Below, one piece after another: positions 1 to 6,090 of a stretch of DNA of 13,757 bases (positions within the stretch are counted from its first letter, which is position 1; every line of letters begins with the position of its first letter). The stretch spans positions 1 through 13,757 of the forward strand of contig CANQXM010000025.1 of the NCBI GenBank assembly GCA_947627835.1, in the 5' to 3' direction. Made by a program: the position numbers and the translations under genes. The DNA is from an uncultured Bacilli bacterium. Its GTDB lineage: Bacteria > Bacillota_I > Bacilli_A > RF39 > UBA660. Below the pieces are notes generated by a model. The model was not told the origin of the DNA, did no database searches, and saw only the letters and a list, made by a program, of their open reading frames with translations.

Positions 1-740
1 CAGTGGCATATCTAACTCAAAGTCAATATGGAAAAAATAGTGAAGTCAGAATTAATAATAATAGCAATTTTTTAACTGGATATGCAGGAGTTCATGAGCC
101 AACTATTGGAAGTACCGGAACGAGTATTTCATGTACAACGACACCTGCTGCTTGTAATGAGTATGGTACAGGAACAGATGTAACACGCCCATGGAATGAT
201 ACAACTACTCTAGGTTTAGCTTCTACAACAGGGAATGTTACAGGAGTTTATGATATGGCCGGAGGATCTTGGGAACATGTTATGGGAGTCATAGTAGATG
301 ATAAAGGAATGCTTGTAAGTGGGAAGCATAGTACATGGAATAGTAATTTTATTGGCACATTAGCATATCCAAATGATGATAGTAATACTGCAAATCGTAC
401 AAAAACAGCATGGACTGCATCAGATGGAGGAGTGCCATATCCAGAAAATAAATATTTTGATTTATATAATTATGGAACAATAGATACTCACTTTGAAAGA
501 CGTATTTTAGGAGATGCTACAGGTGAGATGGGACCATTTGAAAGAAAGTTATACATTAATGAAACTAGACCTATTAGTTCATGGAATGCAGATGAAGCTT
601 GGTTTGTCTACCATATTCATCCATGGTTCCGTCGTGGTAGCGGTATGAGCGCTGGTACTGGTACGGGTGTGTTTGCGTTCGATTCTGACTGTGGGAACGC
701 AGATGTTCTTTATAGTTTCCGCGTCGTTTTATCCATCTAA
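1..740 (+). CDS. C-terminal part of an FGE/SUMF1-like protein, candidate DGR-diversified target (5' truncated)
   Basis: The reading frame is already open at the window edge and 245 codons are visible. The GTG at position 3 is probably not the true start, because the protein begins in the middle of a domain and no ribosome site can be seen. Fragment residues 82-95 contain GVYDMAGGSWEHVMG, which resembles the VYDMxGNxWEW motif of formylglycine-generating-enzyme/C-type-lectin folds. The protein ends in SFRVVL, like the conserved GFR strand of that fold. I do not expect sulfatase-activating activity; in gut bacteria this fold is widely used as a binding scaffold. The final ~39 residues (from P207) are encoded by GC-rich, A-poor DNA and follow a W-F-x-R-G...G-V-F-A-F...S-F-R-V-V-L pattern, as expected for a DGR variable region. 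Related proteins in such genomes may carry an N-terminal prepilin or membrane anchor, but that part is outside the window. The gene ends at a terminator shared with convergent rnj. Confidence 0.75.
   Translation, partial: VAYLTQSQYGKNSEVRINNNSNFLTGYAGVHEPTIGSTGTSISCTTTPAACNEYGTGTDVTRPWNDTTTLGLASTTGNVTGVYDMAGGSWEHVMGVIVDDKGMLVSGKHSTWNSNFIGTLAYPNDDSNTANRTKTAWTASDGGVPYPENKYFDLYNYGTIDTHFERRILGDATGEMGPFERKLYINETRPISSWNADEAWFVYHIHPWFRRGSGMSAGTGTGVFAFDSDCGNADVLYSFRVVLSI
621..738 (+). other. Candidate DGR variable region (VR) at the 3' end of the FGE-like gene
   Basis: By hand count, 621-730 is about 52% GC, against about 36% in the preceding 110 bases. Adenine drops to about 14 of 100 bases. Codons at 681-692 and 702-713 read GAT TCT GAC TGT and GAT GTT CTT TAT. 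All end in T or C, as if they came from AAT/AAC template codons by adenine-specific mutagenesis. Fixed-looking codons flank them (GGT GTG TTT GCG TTC, GGG AAC GCA, AGT TTC CGC GTC). The position at the extreme 3' end of an FGE-like gene is typical of DGR targets. No template repeat or reverse transcriptase is in the window, so this is an inference from composition and pattern. Confidence 0.55.
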
Positions 741-750
741 AATTGACATA

Positions 751-783
751 AAAAAGGGACGAAATACATCATCGTCCTTTTTT
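751..783. terminator. Bidirectional intrinsic terminator between the FGE-like gene and rnj
   Basis: The arm GGACGA (757-762) pairs with TCGTCC (772-777) around a 9-base loop. The stem is extended by a G-U pair and an A5/T5 run, so it gives a U-tract on either strand. It closes the plus-strand gene and overlaps the stop codon of convergent rnj at 782-784. Confidence 0.85.
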
Positions 784-2461
784 AATTGCTACTTTCTCGA
801 ACTTCCATAATAACGGGTAAAATAATTGGATGTCTACCAGTAAGTTCACTAATAAATGGATGCAATTCTAAAATGATTTGATTTTTTAAATCTGTATAAT
901 TATAACTTCCATTTTGAAATGATTTATTAACAATTTCACTAACTTTTCGTTCAATTTGATTAATCAACTCACCATTTTCATTAACCATGATAAACCCACG
1001 GGTAGTGACATTCGGTTTAATCAGTAACTTTCTAGTTAATGGATTAATATTTAAAATCGTTAGTAAAATACCATCTTTACTCATTAACTTCCGATCTTTT
1101 AAAACAACAGAGCCAATGTTTCCAATTCTAGAACCATCCACATAGACATCACCCGCTTGAACTGGAGTTCCTCTATGAACACCTTGTTCGTCCATTTCTA
1201 AAACATCTCCGTTTTGACAGATAAAAATATTTTCTTCCGGAACATTACATTGGATAGCAATATCTTTGTGAGCCATAAGCATTCGATATTCTCCGTGCAT
1301 TGGCATAAAATATTCTGGTTTAATCAAACGAAGCATTAATTTTAATTCATCTTCTTTGGCATGCCCCGAAGTATGAATGTCACTAAATTCAGTATTTGTA
1401 AAGACCTTGACACCTTTTAGACAGAGTTTGTTGATAACCCGGTTGACACTTGCTGCATTACCAGGAATTGGCTTAGAAGAAAAAATAACCAAATCATCAT
1501 TCAATAAAGAAATCTGTTTATGAATTCCATTAGCAATTCTTGATAGAGCTGCAAGCGGTTCGCCCTGACTACCAGTACATAAAATACAAACTTCATTTCG
1601 TTTCAAACTTTTTGCTTTATTGGTATCAATAAAAATACTCCGATCCGTTAAAAGACCATTGTTTAAAGCAAGGTCAATACTCGTTTCCATGCTTCTTCCA
1701 AATACAATAATCTGACGATTATATTTTTTACAAGTTTCTACAATATGTTTAACGCGATAAATATTGGAAGCAAAGGTCGCAATAATGACTCTTCCATGAT
1801 GTCGCCCGATAATATCATTTAAGGTTTCATCTACACAACTTTCACTTTTTGAAAAACCCTCCGATAAAGCATTGGTACTATCACTTAACAGAAGCTTGAC
1901 ACCTTCTTCACCAATCCGTGCCATCTTGTGTAAATCAGCCATCGGTCCAATCGGCGTCAAGTCAAACTTAAAATCTCCAGTTTCAAAAATAACGCCGTTA
2001 GGAGTATGAATCGCCATCGCATAACTATCTGGAATAGAATGGGTTGTAGTTACAAATTCAATTTCAAAATGACGAAACTTTAATACCGTATCTTCATTAT
2101 AGATTTGTACGTTTTCATATTTAATATTACTATCTGCAAGTTTATTTTTGATTAAATCCGTAGCAATCCGTGGTGCATAAATCACAGGAACATCAATATT
2201 TTGAAGTAGAAAAACAATTCCTCCAATATGATCTTCATGTCCATGCGTAATAATTAAAGCTTTAATCCGATCTTGATTTTGTTTTAAATACGTTACATCT
2301 TGAATGACATAATCGACACCCATTAACTCACTTTCTGGAAACATAACTCCAGCATCAATAATTAAAAGTTCATCTTCATGGGAAACAACATACATATTTT
2401 TTCCCACTTCACCAAGTCCACCAAGGGCAATAACGGACGTAGTGGTTCCTTTCTTTTCCAT
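782..2461 (-). CDS. rnj: Ribonuclease J (metallo-beta-lactamase/beta-CASP RNase)
   Basis: RNase J is a cytoplasmic endo- and 5'-3' exoribonuclease that matures and degrades mRNA and rRNA precursors in Bacillota. The protein is 559 aa, near the usual ~555. Visible motifs: the metallo-beta-lactamase signature HGHEDH (73-78), H141, TGD (161-163), the beta-CASP stretch including CTGSQGEP (295-302), HTSGH (363-367) and the C-terminal MHGE (388-391). I chose the ATG at 2461, which gives MEKKGTT, instead of an upstream in-frame ATG at 2506. It has a good AAAGGAAAG ribosome site about 7 bases upstream, and RNase J homology starts directly after it. The gene stands alone, with its own promoter and a terminator at its stop codon. 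Whether it is RNase J1 or J2 cannot be told here; all metal-binding motifs look intact. Confidence 0.96.
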   Translation of the reverse strand: MEKKGTTTSVIALGGLGEVGKNMYVVSHEDELLIIDAGVMFPESELMGVDYVIQDVTYLKQNQDRIKALIITHGHEDHIGGIVFLLQNIDVPVIYAPRIATDLIKNKLADSNIKYENVQIYNEDTVLKFRHFEIEFVTTTHSIPDSYAMAIHTPNGVIFETGDFKFDLTPIGPMADLHKMARIGEEGVKLLLSDSTNALSEGFSKSESCVDETLNDIIGRHHGRVIIATFASNIYRVKHIVETCKKYNRQIIVFGRSMETSIDLALNNGLLTDRSIFIDTNKAKSLKRNEVCILCTGSQGEPLAALSRIANGIHKQISLLNDDLVIFSSKPIPGNAASVNRVINKLCLKGVKVFTNTEFSDIHTSGHAKEDELKLMLRLIKPEYFMPMHGEYRMLMAHKDIAIQCNVPEENIFICQNGDVLEMDEQGVHRGTPVQAGDVYVDGSRIGNIGSVVLKDRKLMSKDGILLTILNINPLTRKLLIKPNVTTRGFIMVNENGELINQIERKVSEIVNKSFQNGSYNYTDLKNQIILELHPFISELTGRHPIILPVIMEVRESSN

Positions 2462-2509
2462 AAAATCTTTCCTTTCAAAACATAAATAAAAGTTAAATTT
2501 CTGCATCTC

Positions 2510-2538
2510 ATTATAGCGTAAATTCTTTGTTTTGTCTA
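2510..2538 (-). promoter_or_regulatory. Sigma-A-type promoter of rnj
   Basis: On the minus strand, TAGACA (2533-2538) is followed after exactly 17 bases by a perfect TATAAT (2510-2515). This places the transcript start about 40 bases ahead of the chosen ATG at 2461. The -35 box overlaps the promoter of the divergent prepilin/ftsY operon. Confidence 0.75.
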
Positions 2539-2555
2539 GGTTTTTATGCTATACT
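2527..2555 (+). promoter_or_regulatory. Promoter of the prepilin-ftsY-ylxM-ffh operon
   Basis: TTGTTT (2527-2532) and TATACT (2550-2555) are spaced by 17 bases, and TATGC immediately before the -10 makes it an extended -10. The start point would lie near 2562, leaving a leader of only about 13 bases before the ATG at 2575, with the ribosome site AGAGG at its beginning. Confidence 0.7.
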
Positions 2556-2574
2556 TACTAAAGAGGTGTGAAAG

Positions 2575-2988
2575 ATGAAAAAAATGGGATTTACCTTAGT
2601 TGAACTTTTAGCAGTCCTAGCCATCCTTGCGATATTAATGTCTCTCGCAGCCTTTTCAGTAGTAAACGTTTTAAATAATCAAAAAAATGTTCTTGCTGAT
2701 GAAATGGAAAAGAATTTAACAGAAGCCGCAGTTAGTTACGTAGAAAAAAAACATATTCGCTTAAGTAAGTGCTCCACCAGTTTTAATGAACAAAATCCAA
2801 CTGCCATCGAAAGTGATAATAAATGCTATCAATACCTCACCGTAGAACAAGTAATAGAAGAAGGCTTATTCACAGATGGAGAAGGATATTGTAACAAAGA
2901 AGGCAAAATTCTGGTCTATAAAAAAAATTATGGAAATTATTCTGAAATAAAAGCAGAAGCAGAAAGAGAAATCTGCAAGCAAAGGTGA
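2575..2988 (+). CDS. Type IV prepilin-like (ComGC-style) protein
   Basis: This 137-aa protein has a class III prepilin signal: a short basic leader MKKMG, then FTLVELL, with Gly at -1 (residue 5) and Glu at +5 (residue 10), and a hydrophobic helix to about residue 32. A prepilin peptidase would cut after G5 and the helix would pack into a pilus or pseudopilus core. The soluble part has four cysteines (C66, C84, C106, C134) that could form two disulfides. The start is supported by AAAGAGG eight bases upstream. It is the first gene of the operon, and ftsY starts four bases after its TGA stop, with its ribosome site (AAAGGTG) inside this gene's 3' end. The exact pilus system (competence, adhesion or secretion) cannot be told; no pilus assembly ATPase or peptidase is in the window. 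Confidence 0.85.
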   Translation: MKKMGFTLVELLAVLAILAILMSLAAFSVVNVLNNQKNVLADEMEKNLTEAAVSYVEKKHIRLSKCSTSFNEQNPTAIESDNKCYQYLTVEQVIEEGLFTDGEGYCNKEGKILVYKKNYGNYSEIKAEAEREICKQR

Positions 2989-2992
2989 AAAC

Positions 2993-4006
2993 ATGGGATT
3001 ATTAGATAAACTTAAAAAAATAATGACCAAAAAAGAAGAAGTCATTAATCAAAATGAAACAACCAAACATGAAGAAAAAAAAGAAATTGAAACTTATGAA
3101 AAAGGACTTGAAAAAACAAGAGAAGAATTTGTATCCAAACTAAGTGTTTTAGGTCATAAATATACACGGGTAAATGAATCTTACTTTGAAGAATTAGAAG
3201 ATTTGCTGATTATGGCGGACATTGGTGTAAATACGGTCTTTAAATTTATGGATCGCTTGCGAAAAAGAGTCAAAGAAGAACAAATTACCGATGTAGATTA
3301 TCTACAGGAAGTCATCGTCGATGAACTATTTATTATTTATGTAAGTGGGGAATCTCTTTCGGATAAAATCAATGAACAAAAAGAAGGACCTACCGTTTTT
3401 TTAATGGTTGGTGTAAATGGAGTTGGAAAAACCACAACAATTGCCAAACTAGCTTACAAATATCAAAAAGATCATAAAAAAATCATGATGATTGCAGCAG
3501 ATACATTCCGAGCTGGAGCGGTAGCACAATTAGAAAGTTGGGCCCAGAAGACAAATAGCTTATTTTATGGAGCAGAAAATAAAGATCCATCCAGCGTAAT
3601 TTTTGATGGATTAAAAAAAGCCATTGAAGAAAAAGTAGATTATGTATTTATTGATACCGCCGGTCGTCTTCAAAACAAAGTAAATTTAATGAAAGAATTA
3701 GAAAAAATGAATAAAGTCATTGCCAGTATGATCCCAAATGCTCCCCATGAAACACTACTAGTAATTGATGCTACCACGGGTCAAAATGGAATTATGCAAG
3801 CAACTGCTTTTAAAGAAATTACCAATATTACTGGAATTGTATTAACCAAATTAGATGGAACTGCCAAAGGAGGAATTGTCCTTGCTATCAAAGAAGAAGT
3901 AGGCATTCCTGTAAAATTTATTGGCCTTGGCGAAAAAATGGAAGATTTAAAAGTATTTGATATTGAAAACTATATCTATGGACTTTTTAAGGACATGGTA
4001 AAATGA
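2993..4006 (+). CDS. ftsY: Signal recognition particle receptor FtsY
   Basis: FtsY is the membrane-associated SRP GTPase that docks ribosome-nascent chain-Ffh complexes at the Sec translocon. At 337 aa it has a short charged N-terminal segment (1-40), then the NG domain. G1 is GVNGVGKTT (140-148), followed by AADTFRAGA (168-176). G3 is DTAGR (221-225), G4 TKLDG (285-289), and the closing loop GLGEKMEDL spans 311-319. The A domain is short, as is usual in Bacillota, and has an amphipathic MGLLDKLKKI start suited to membrane contact. It is preceded by the ribosome site AAAGGTG and overlaps the next gene, ylxM, through ATGA. The order ftsY-ylxM-ffh matches that in Bacillus. Confidence 0.97.
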   Translation: MGLLDKLKKIMTKKEEVINQNETTKHEEKKEIETYEKGLEKTREEFVSKLSVLGHKYTRVNESYFEELEDLLIMADIGVNTVFKFMDRLRKRVKEEQITDVDYLQEVIVDELFIIYVSGESLSDKINEQKEGPTVFLMVGVNGVGKTTTIAKLAYKYQKDHKKIMMIAADTFRAGAVAQLESWAQKTNSLFYGAENKDPSSVIFDGLKKAIEEKVDYVFIDTAGRLQNKVNLMKELEKMNKVIASMIPNAPHETLLVIDATTGQNGIMQATAFKEITNITGIVLTKLDGTAKGGIVLAIKEEVGIPVKFIGLGEKMEDLKVFDIENYIYGLFKDMVK

Positions 4007-4302
4007 TGGAGAAATTTGTTTACTATGCTAGACTATTTGATCTTTACGGAGGTTTACTAAGTGACAATGAACGAATCACCTTTTCAAGTTACTATGAAGA
4101 AAATTTATCCATGCAAGAAATCGCCGACAACCGAAAAATTAGTAAAAGTGCGGTTGGAGCAACCATCAAAAATGTAGAATTAAAACTATCTACTTTTGAA
4201 AGTACCCTTCATTTAGAATCAAAAAGCCAAAAACTAGATAAAATCCTTTTAAAAATTCCAGATAAAAGTATTAAAAGAGAATTAGAAAAATTAAAAGAAT
4301 AG
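4003..4302 (+). CDS. ylxM: YlxM-family helix-turn-helix protein (SRP operon)
   Basis: This 99-aa protein has a sigma-70 region-4-like helix-turn-helix around residues 35-62 (LSMQEIADNRKISKSAV). In streptococci and bacilli, YlxM family members bind SRP components or the SRP RNA and tune Ffh/FtsY GTPase activity; a DNA-binding role is not established. The start overlaps the ftsY stop (ATGA), so translation is probably coupled. A second ATG at codon 2 is an equally possible start. Ffh begins ten bases after the stop. The position between ftsY and ffh is the strongest support, and the length is close to the usual ~100-110 aa. Confidence 0.9.
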   Translation: MMEKFVYYARLFDLYGGLLSDNERITFSSYYEENLSMQEIADNRKISKSAVGATIKNVELKLSTFESTLHLESKSQKLDKILLKIPDKSIKRELEKLKE

Positions 4303-4312
4303 GACTGATAAA

Positions 4313-5620
4313 ATGTTTGAATATATGGGAGATCGCTTGTCAAATGCTATCAAAAACATTCGAGGATTAGGACGAATTACCGAAGAAAACATTAGCGATG
4401 CCATGCGTGAAATAAGAATGGCCCTACTAGAAGCCGATGTAAACTATCAAGTAGTAAAAGAATTTGTTGCAAACGTAAAAGAACGCGCATTAGGAATGGA
4501 AGTTCAAAAAAGTTTAAAACCAGATGAACTATTTATTAAAATTGTCAAAGATGAACTCGTTGCTCTTTTAGGTGGAGAAAGTGCACCGCTAGAAGTATCG
4601 AAAAAAAGAGTGGTTTGCATGCTAGTGGGTTTACAAGGAAGTGGAAAAACGACAACTTGTGGAAAACTTGCCAACTACTTGCGTAAAAAAGAAGGAAAAA
4701 AGCCCCTTTTAGTTGCGTGTGATGTTTATCGTCCAGCAGCCATTGAACAATTAGAAGAAATCGGTGCCTCTTTAAACATTCCTGTATACACCGAAGGAAA
4801 AATCAATCCCGTTACGATTGTAGAAAATGCCTTAAAATATGCTTCCGAAAATCAAAACGATTACATCATTATAGATACCGCCGGACGTTTACACATAGAC
4901 GAACAATTGATGAACGAACTAAAAGAAATCACTGAAATTGCTCACCCAGATGAAACATTACTCGTGATTGATGCCATGATGGGACAAGATGCCATCAATG
5001 TAATCACAGGTTTTAATGATGCCCTTGGCTTAACAGGTACGATTTTAACCAAATTAGATGGCAATACCAAAGGAGGAGTTGCTCTATCCGTAAGACACCT
5101 AACGAATGTTCCAATTAAATTTATCGGAGATAGTGAAAAACTAGATGGTTTAAGTCCGTTTATTCCAACCAGAATGGCCGAACGAATTTTAGATATGGGC
5201 GATATTATGTCCATTGCTGAAAAAGTAGAAAACGTCATTGATGCCAAAGATGCTGAAAAACAAGTGGAAAAAATGAAAAAAGGAAAATATGATTTAGAAG
5301 ATTTCCTAACCAATTTAAAACAAATTAAAAAATTGGGACCCTTAGAAAATATTTTAAAAATGCTCCCTGGTGCAAGAAAAATGGGACTTAATAATATTGA
5401 TATTGATCCAAAACAAATGGCTCATATTGAAGCAATTATCTTATCCATGACCAAACAAGAACGTCGCCATCCAGAAATCTTAAAAGCATCTAGAAAAATA
5501 CGAATTAGTAAAGGAAGCGGCCGTCCAGTAGAAGAAATCAATCGCTTGCTAAAACAATTTGAAGAAATGAAAAAAATGATGAAAATGATGAGTAATGGAA
5601 ATATGAAACTTCCATTCTAG
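4313..5620 (+). CDS. ffh: Signal recognition particle protein Ffh (SRP54)
   Basis: Ffh binds the 4.5S/6S SRP RNA and signal sequences of membrane proteins leaving the ribosome, and passes them to FtsY. At 435 aa the domains are in the usual order: N domain (1-98); GTPase domain with GLQGSGKTT (106-114), DTAGRL (188-193) and TKLDGNTKGG (246-255); methionine-rich M domain (about 298-435) with the RNA-binding RISKGSGRP stretch (397-405) and a C-terminal run of methionines (KKMMKMM). It is slightly shorter than Bacillus Ffh at the C-terminus. The ribosome site (AGGA, 9 bases upstream) is modest. A second ATG at codon 5 is less likely, because the N domain aligns from codon 1. A strong terminator follows directly. 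Confidence 0.97.
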   Translation: MFEYMGDRLSNAIKNIRGLGRITEENISDAMREIRMALLEADVNYQVVKEFVANVKERALGMEVQKSLKPDELFIKIVKDELVALLGGESAPLEVSKKRVVCMLVGLQGSGKTTTCGKLANYLRKKEGKKPLLVACDVYRPAAIEQLEEIGASLNIPVYTEGKINPVTIVENALKYASENQNDYIIIDTAGRLHIDEQLMNELKEITEIAHPDETLLVIDAMMGQDAINVITGFNDALGLTGTILTKLDGNTKGGVALSVRHLTNVPIKFIGDSEKLDGLSPFIPTRMAERILDMGDIMSIAEKVENVIDAKDAEKQVEKMKKGKYDLEDFLTNLKQIKKLGPLENILKMLPGARKMGLNNIDIDPKQMAHIEAIILSMTKQERRHPEILKASRKIRISKGSGRPVEEINRLLKQFEEMKKMMKMMSNGNMKLPF

Positions 5621-5622
5621 TG

Positions 5623-5650
5623 AAATAACCTAACCAAGGTTATTTTTTTT
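5623..5650 (+). terminator. Intrinsic terminator of the SRP operon
   Basis: AATAACCT (5624-5631) pairs perfectly with AGGTTATT (5637-5644) around a 5-base loop and runs into a T-tract to 5650. It starts three bases after the ffh stop. Confidence 0.9.
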
Positions 5651-5653
5651 ACA

Positions 5654-5664
5654 TATGATAAGAT
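5654..5664 (+). promoter_or_regulatory. Extended -10 promoter of the coat-protein gene
   Basis: TATGA followed by TAAGAT (5659-5664) forms an extended -10. No good -35 is present at 17 bases; that position falls inside the ffh terminator hairpin. If the gene is sporulation-specific, another sigma factor could be used, but I cannot assign one. Confidence 0.4.
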
Positions 5665-5681
5665 AGAAAGGAATGGAGTTT

Positions 5682-5999
5682 ATGTTAGAAAATGATCGTT
5701 GCTGTGGAAAAGATCCAGCTTATATGAATGCGTTTATGATGGATGAAAATAATCAAATGGGTATGAATATGCCATATAATTCTTGTTGTCCAATGAATGA
5801 AAAAACCATGTGTCCACCCATCTACGAATGTCCACAAGAAAGAGTGTGTCATCGAACTATTAACTATGAAGTTCCTCATATGATTCCTTGTCATACGAGA
5901 ATGATTAATCATCATGTATACCATCATAGTTATCAACCATGCTATTCATATTCGGAAGAAGACGAATATGCAAACGTTTATGACAATCGTTGCTCTTAA
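5682..5999 (+). CDS. CotD-like spore coat protein
   Basis: This 105-aa protein is rich in Cys, His, Met and Tyr. The N-terminal half is Met/Asn/Cys-rich (MNAFMMDENNQMG). The C-terminal half carries a His-rich core, PHMIPCHTRMINHHVYHHSY, followed by a Cys-Tyr-Ser-Glu-Glu segment. This resembles the CotD family of inner spore coat proteins, whose members share a His-His-x-x-x-His pattern. There is no signal peptide or membrane helix. I chose the ATG at 5682, because AAAGGA lies 9 bases upstream; the earlier in-frame ATG at 5673 sits directly against that site. The gene has its own weak promoter and a terminator at its stop codon. Similar Cys/His spacing could also mean metal binding. The family assignment is recognition from pattern; the coat role is inferred. 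Confidence 0.65.
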   Translation: MLENDRCCGKDPAYMNAFMMDENNQMGMNMPYNSCCPMNEKTMCPPIYECPQERVCHRTINYEVPHMIPCHTRMINHHVYHHSYQPCYSYSEEDEYANVYDNRCS

Positions 6000-6027
6000 A
6001 AGACCATGGGGTCTTTTTCTTTTTTTC
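5998..6027 (+). terminator. Intrinsic terminator of the coat-protein gene
   Basis: AAAAGACC (5998-6005) pairs with GGTCTTTT (6010-6017) around a 4-base loop, followed by a T-rich tail. The 5' arm begins inside the TAA stop codon. Confidence 0.85.
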
Positions 6028-6056
6028 TGTGGAATTATTTCCTTTCCAAGGAAAAA

Positions 6057-6067
6057 TATGATAAAGT
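6057..6067 (+). promoter_or_regulatory. Extended -10 promoter of argS
   Basis: TATGA followed by TAAAGT (6062-6067) matches the extended -10 pattern repeated elsewhere in the window. The -35 position (6039-6044) is a poor match. No T-box leader structure or specifier region fits in the short distance to the ATG at 6091. Confidence 0.45.
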
Positions 6068-6090
6068 AATAAAAGAAATCAGGTGAAAGA

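Noticed and set aside
3..5. GTG as the start codon of the first gene
   Set aside because: It is at the window edge, no ribosome site can be seen, and the protein begins in the middle of a domain. The gene is treated as truncated.
4942..5313. Open frame on the minus strand inside ffh
   Set aside because: It lies wholly antisense to a strongly conserved gene and encodes a low-complexity Ser/Ile-rich protein without recognisable motifs or a ribosome site.
6028..6090. T-box riboswitch ahead of argS
   Set aside because: Only ~60 bases separate the previous terminator from the ATG. That is too short for a T-box, and no specifier or antiterminator element is present.
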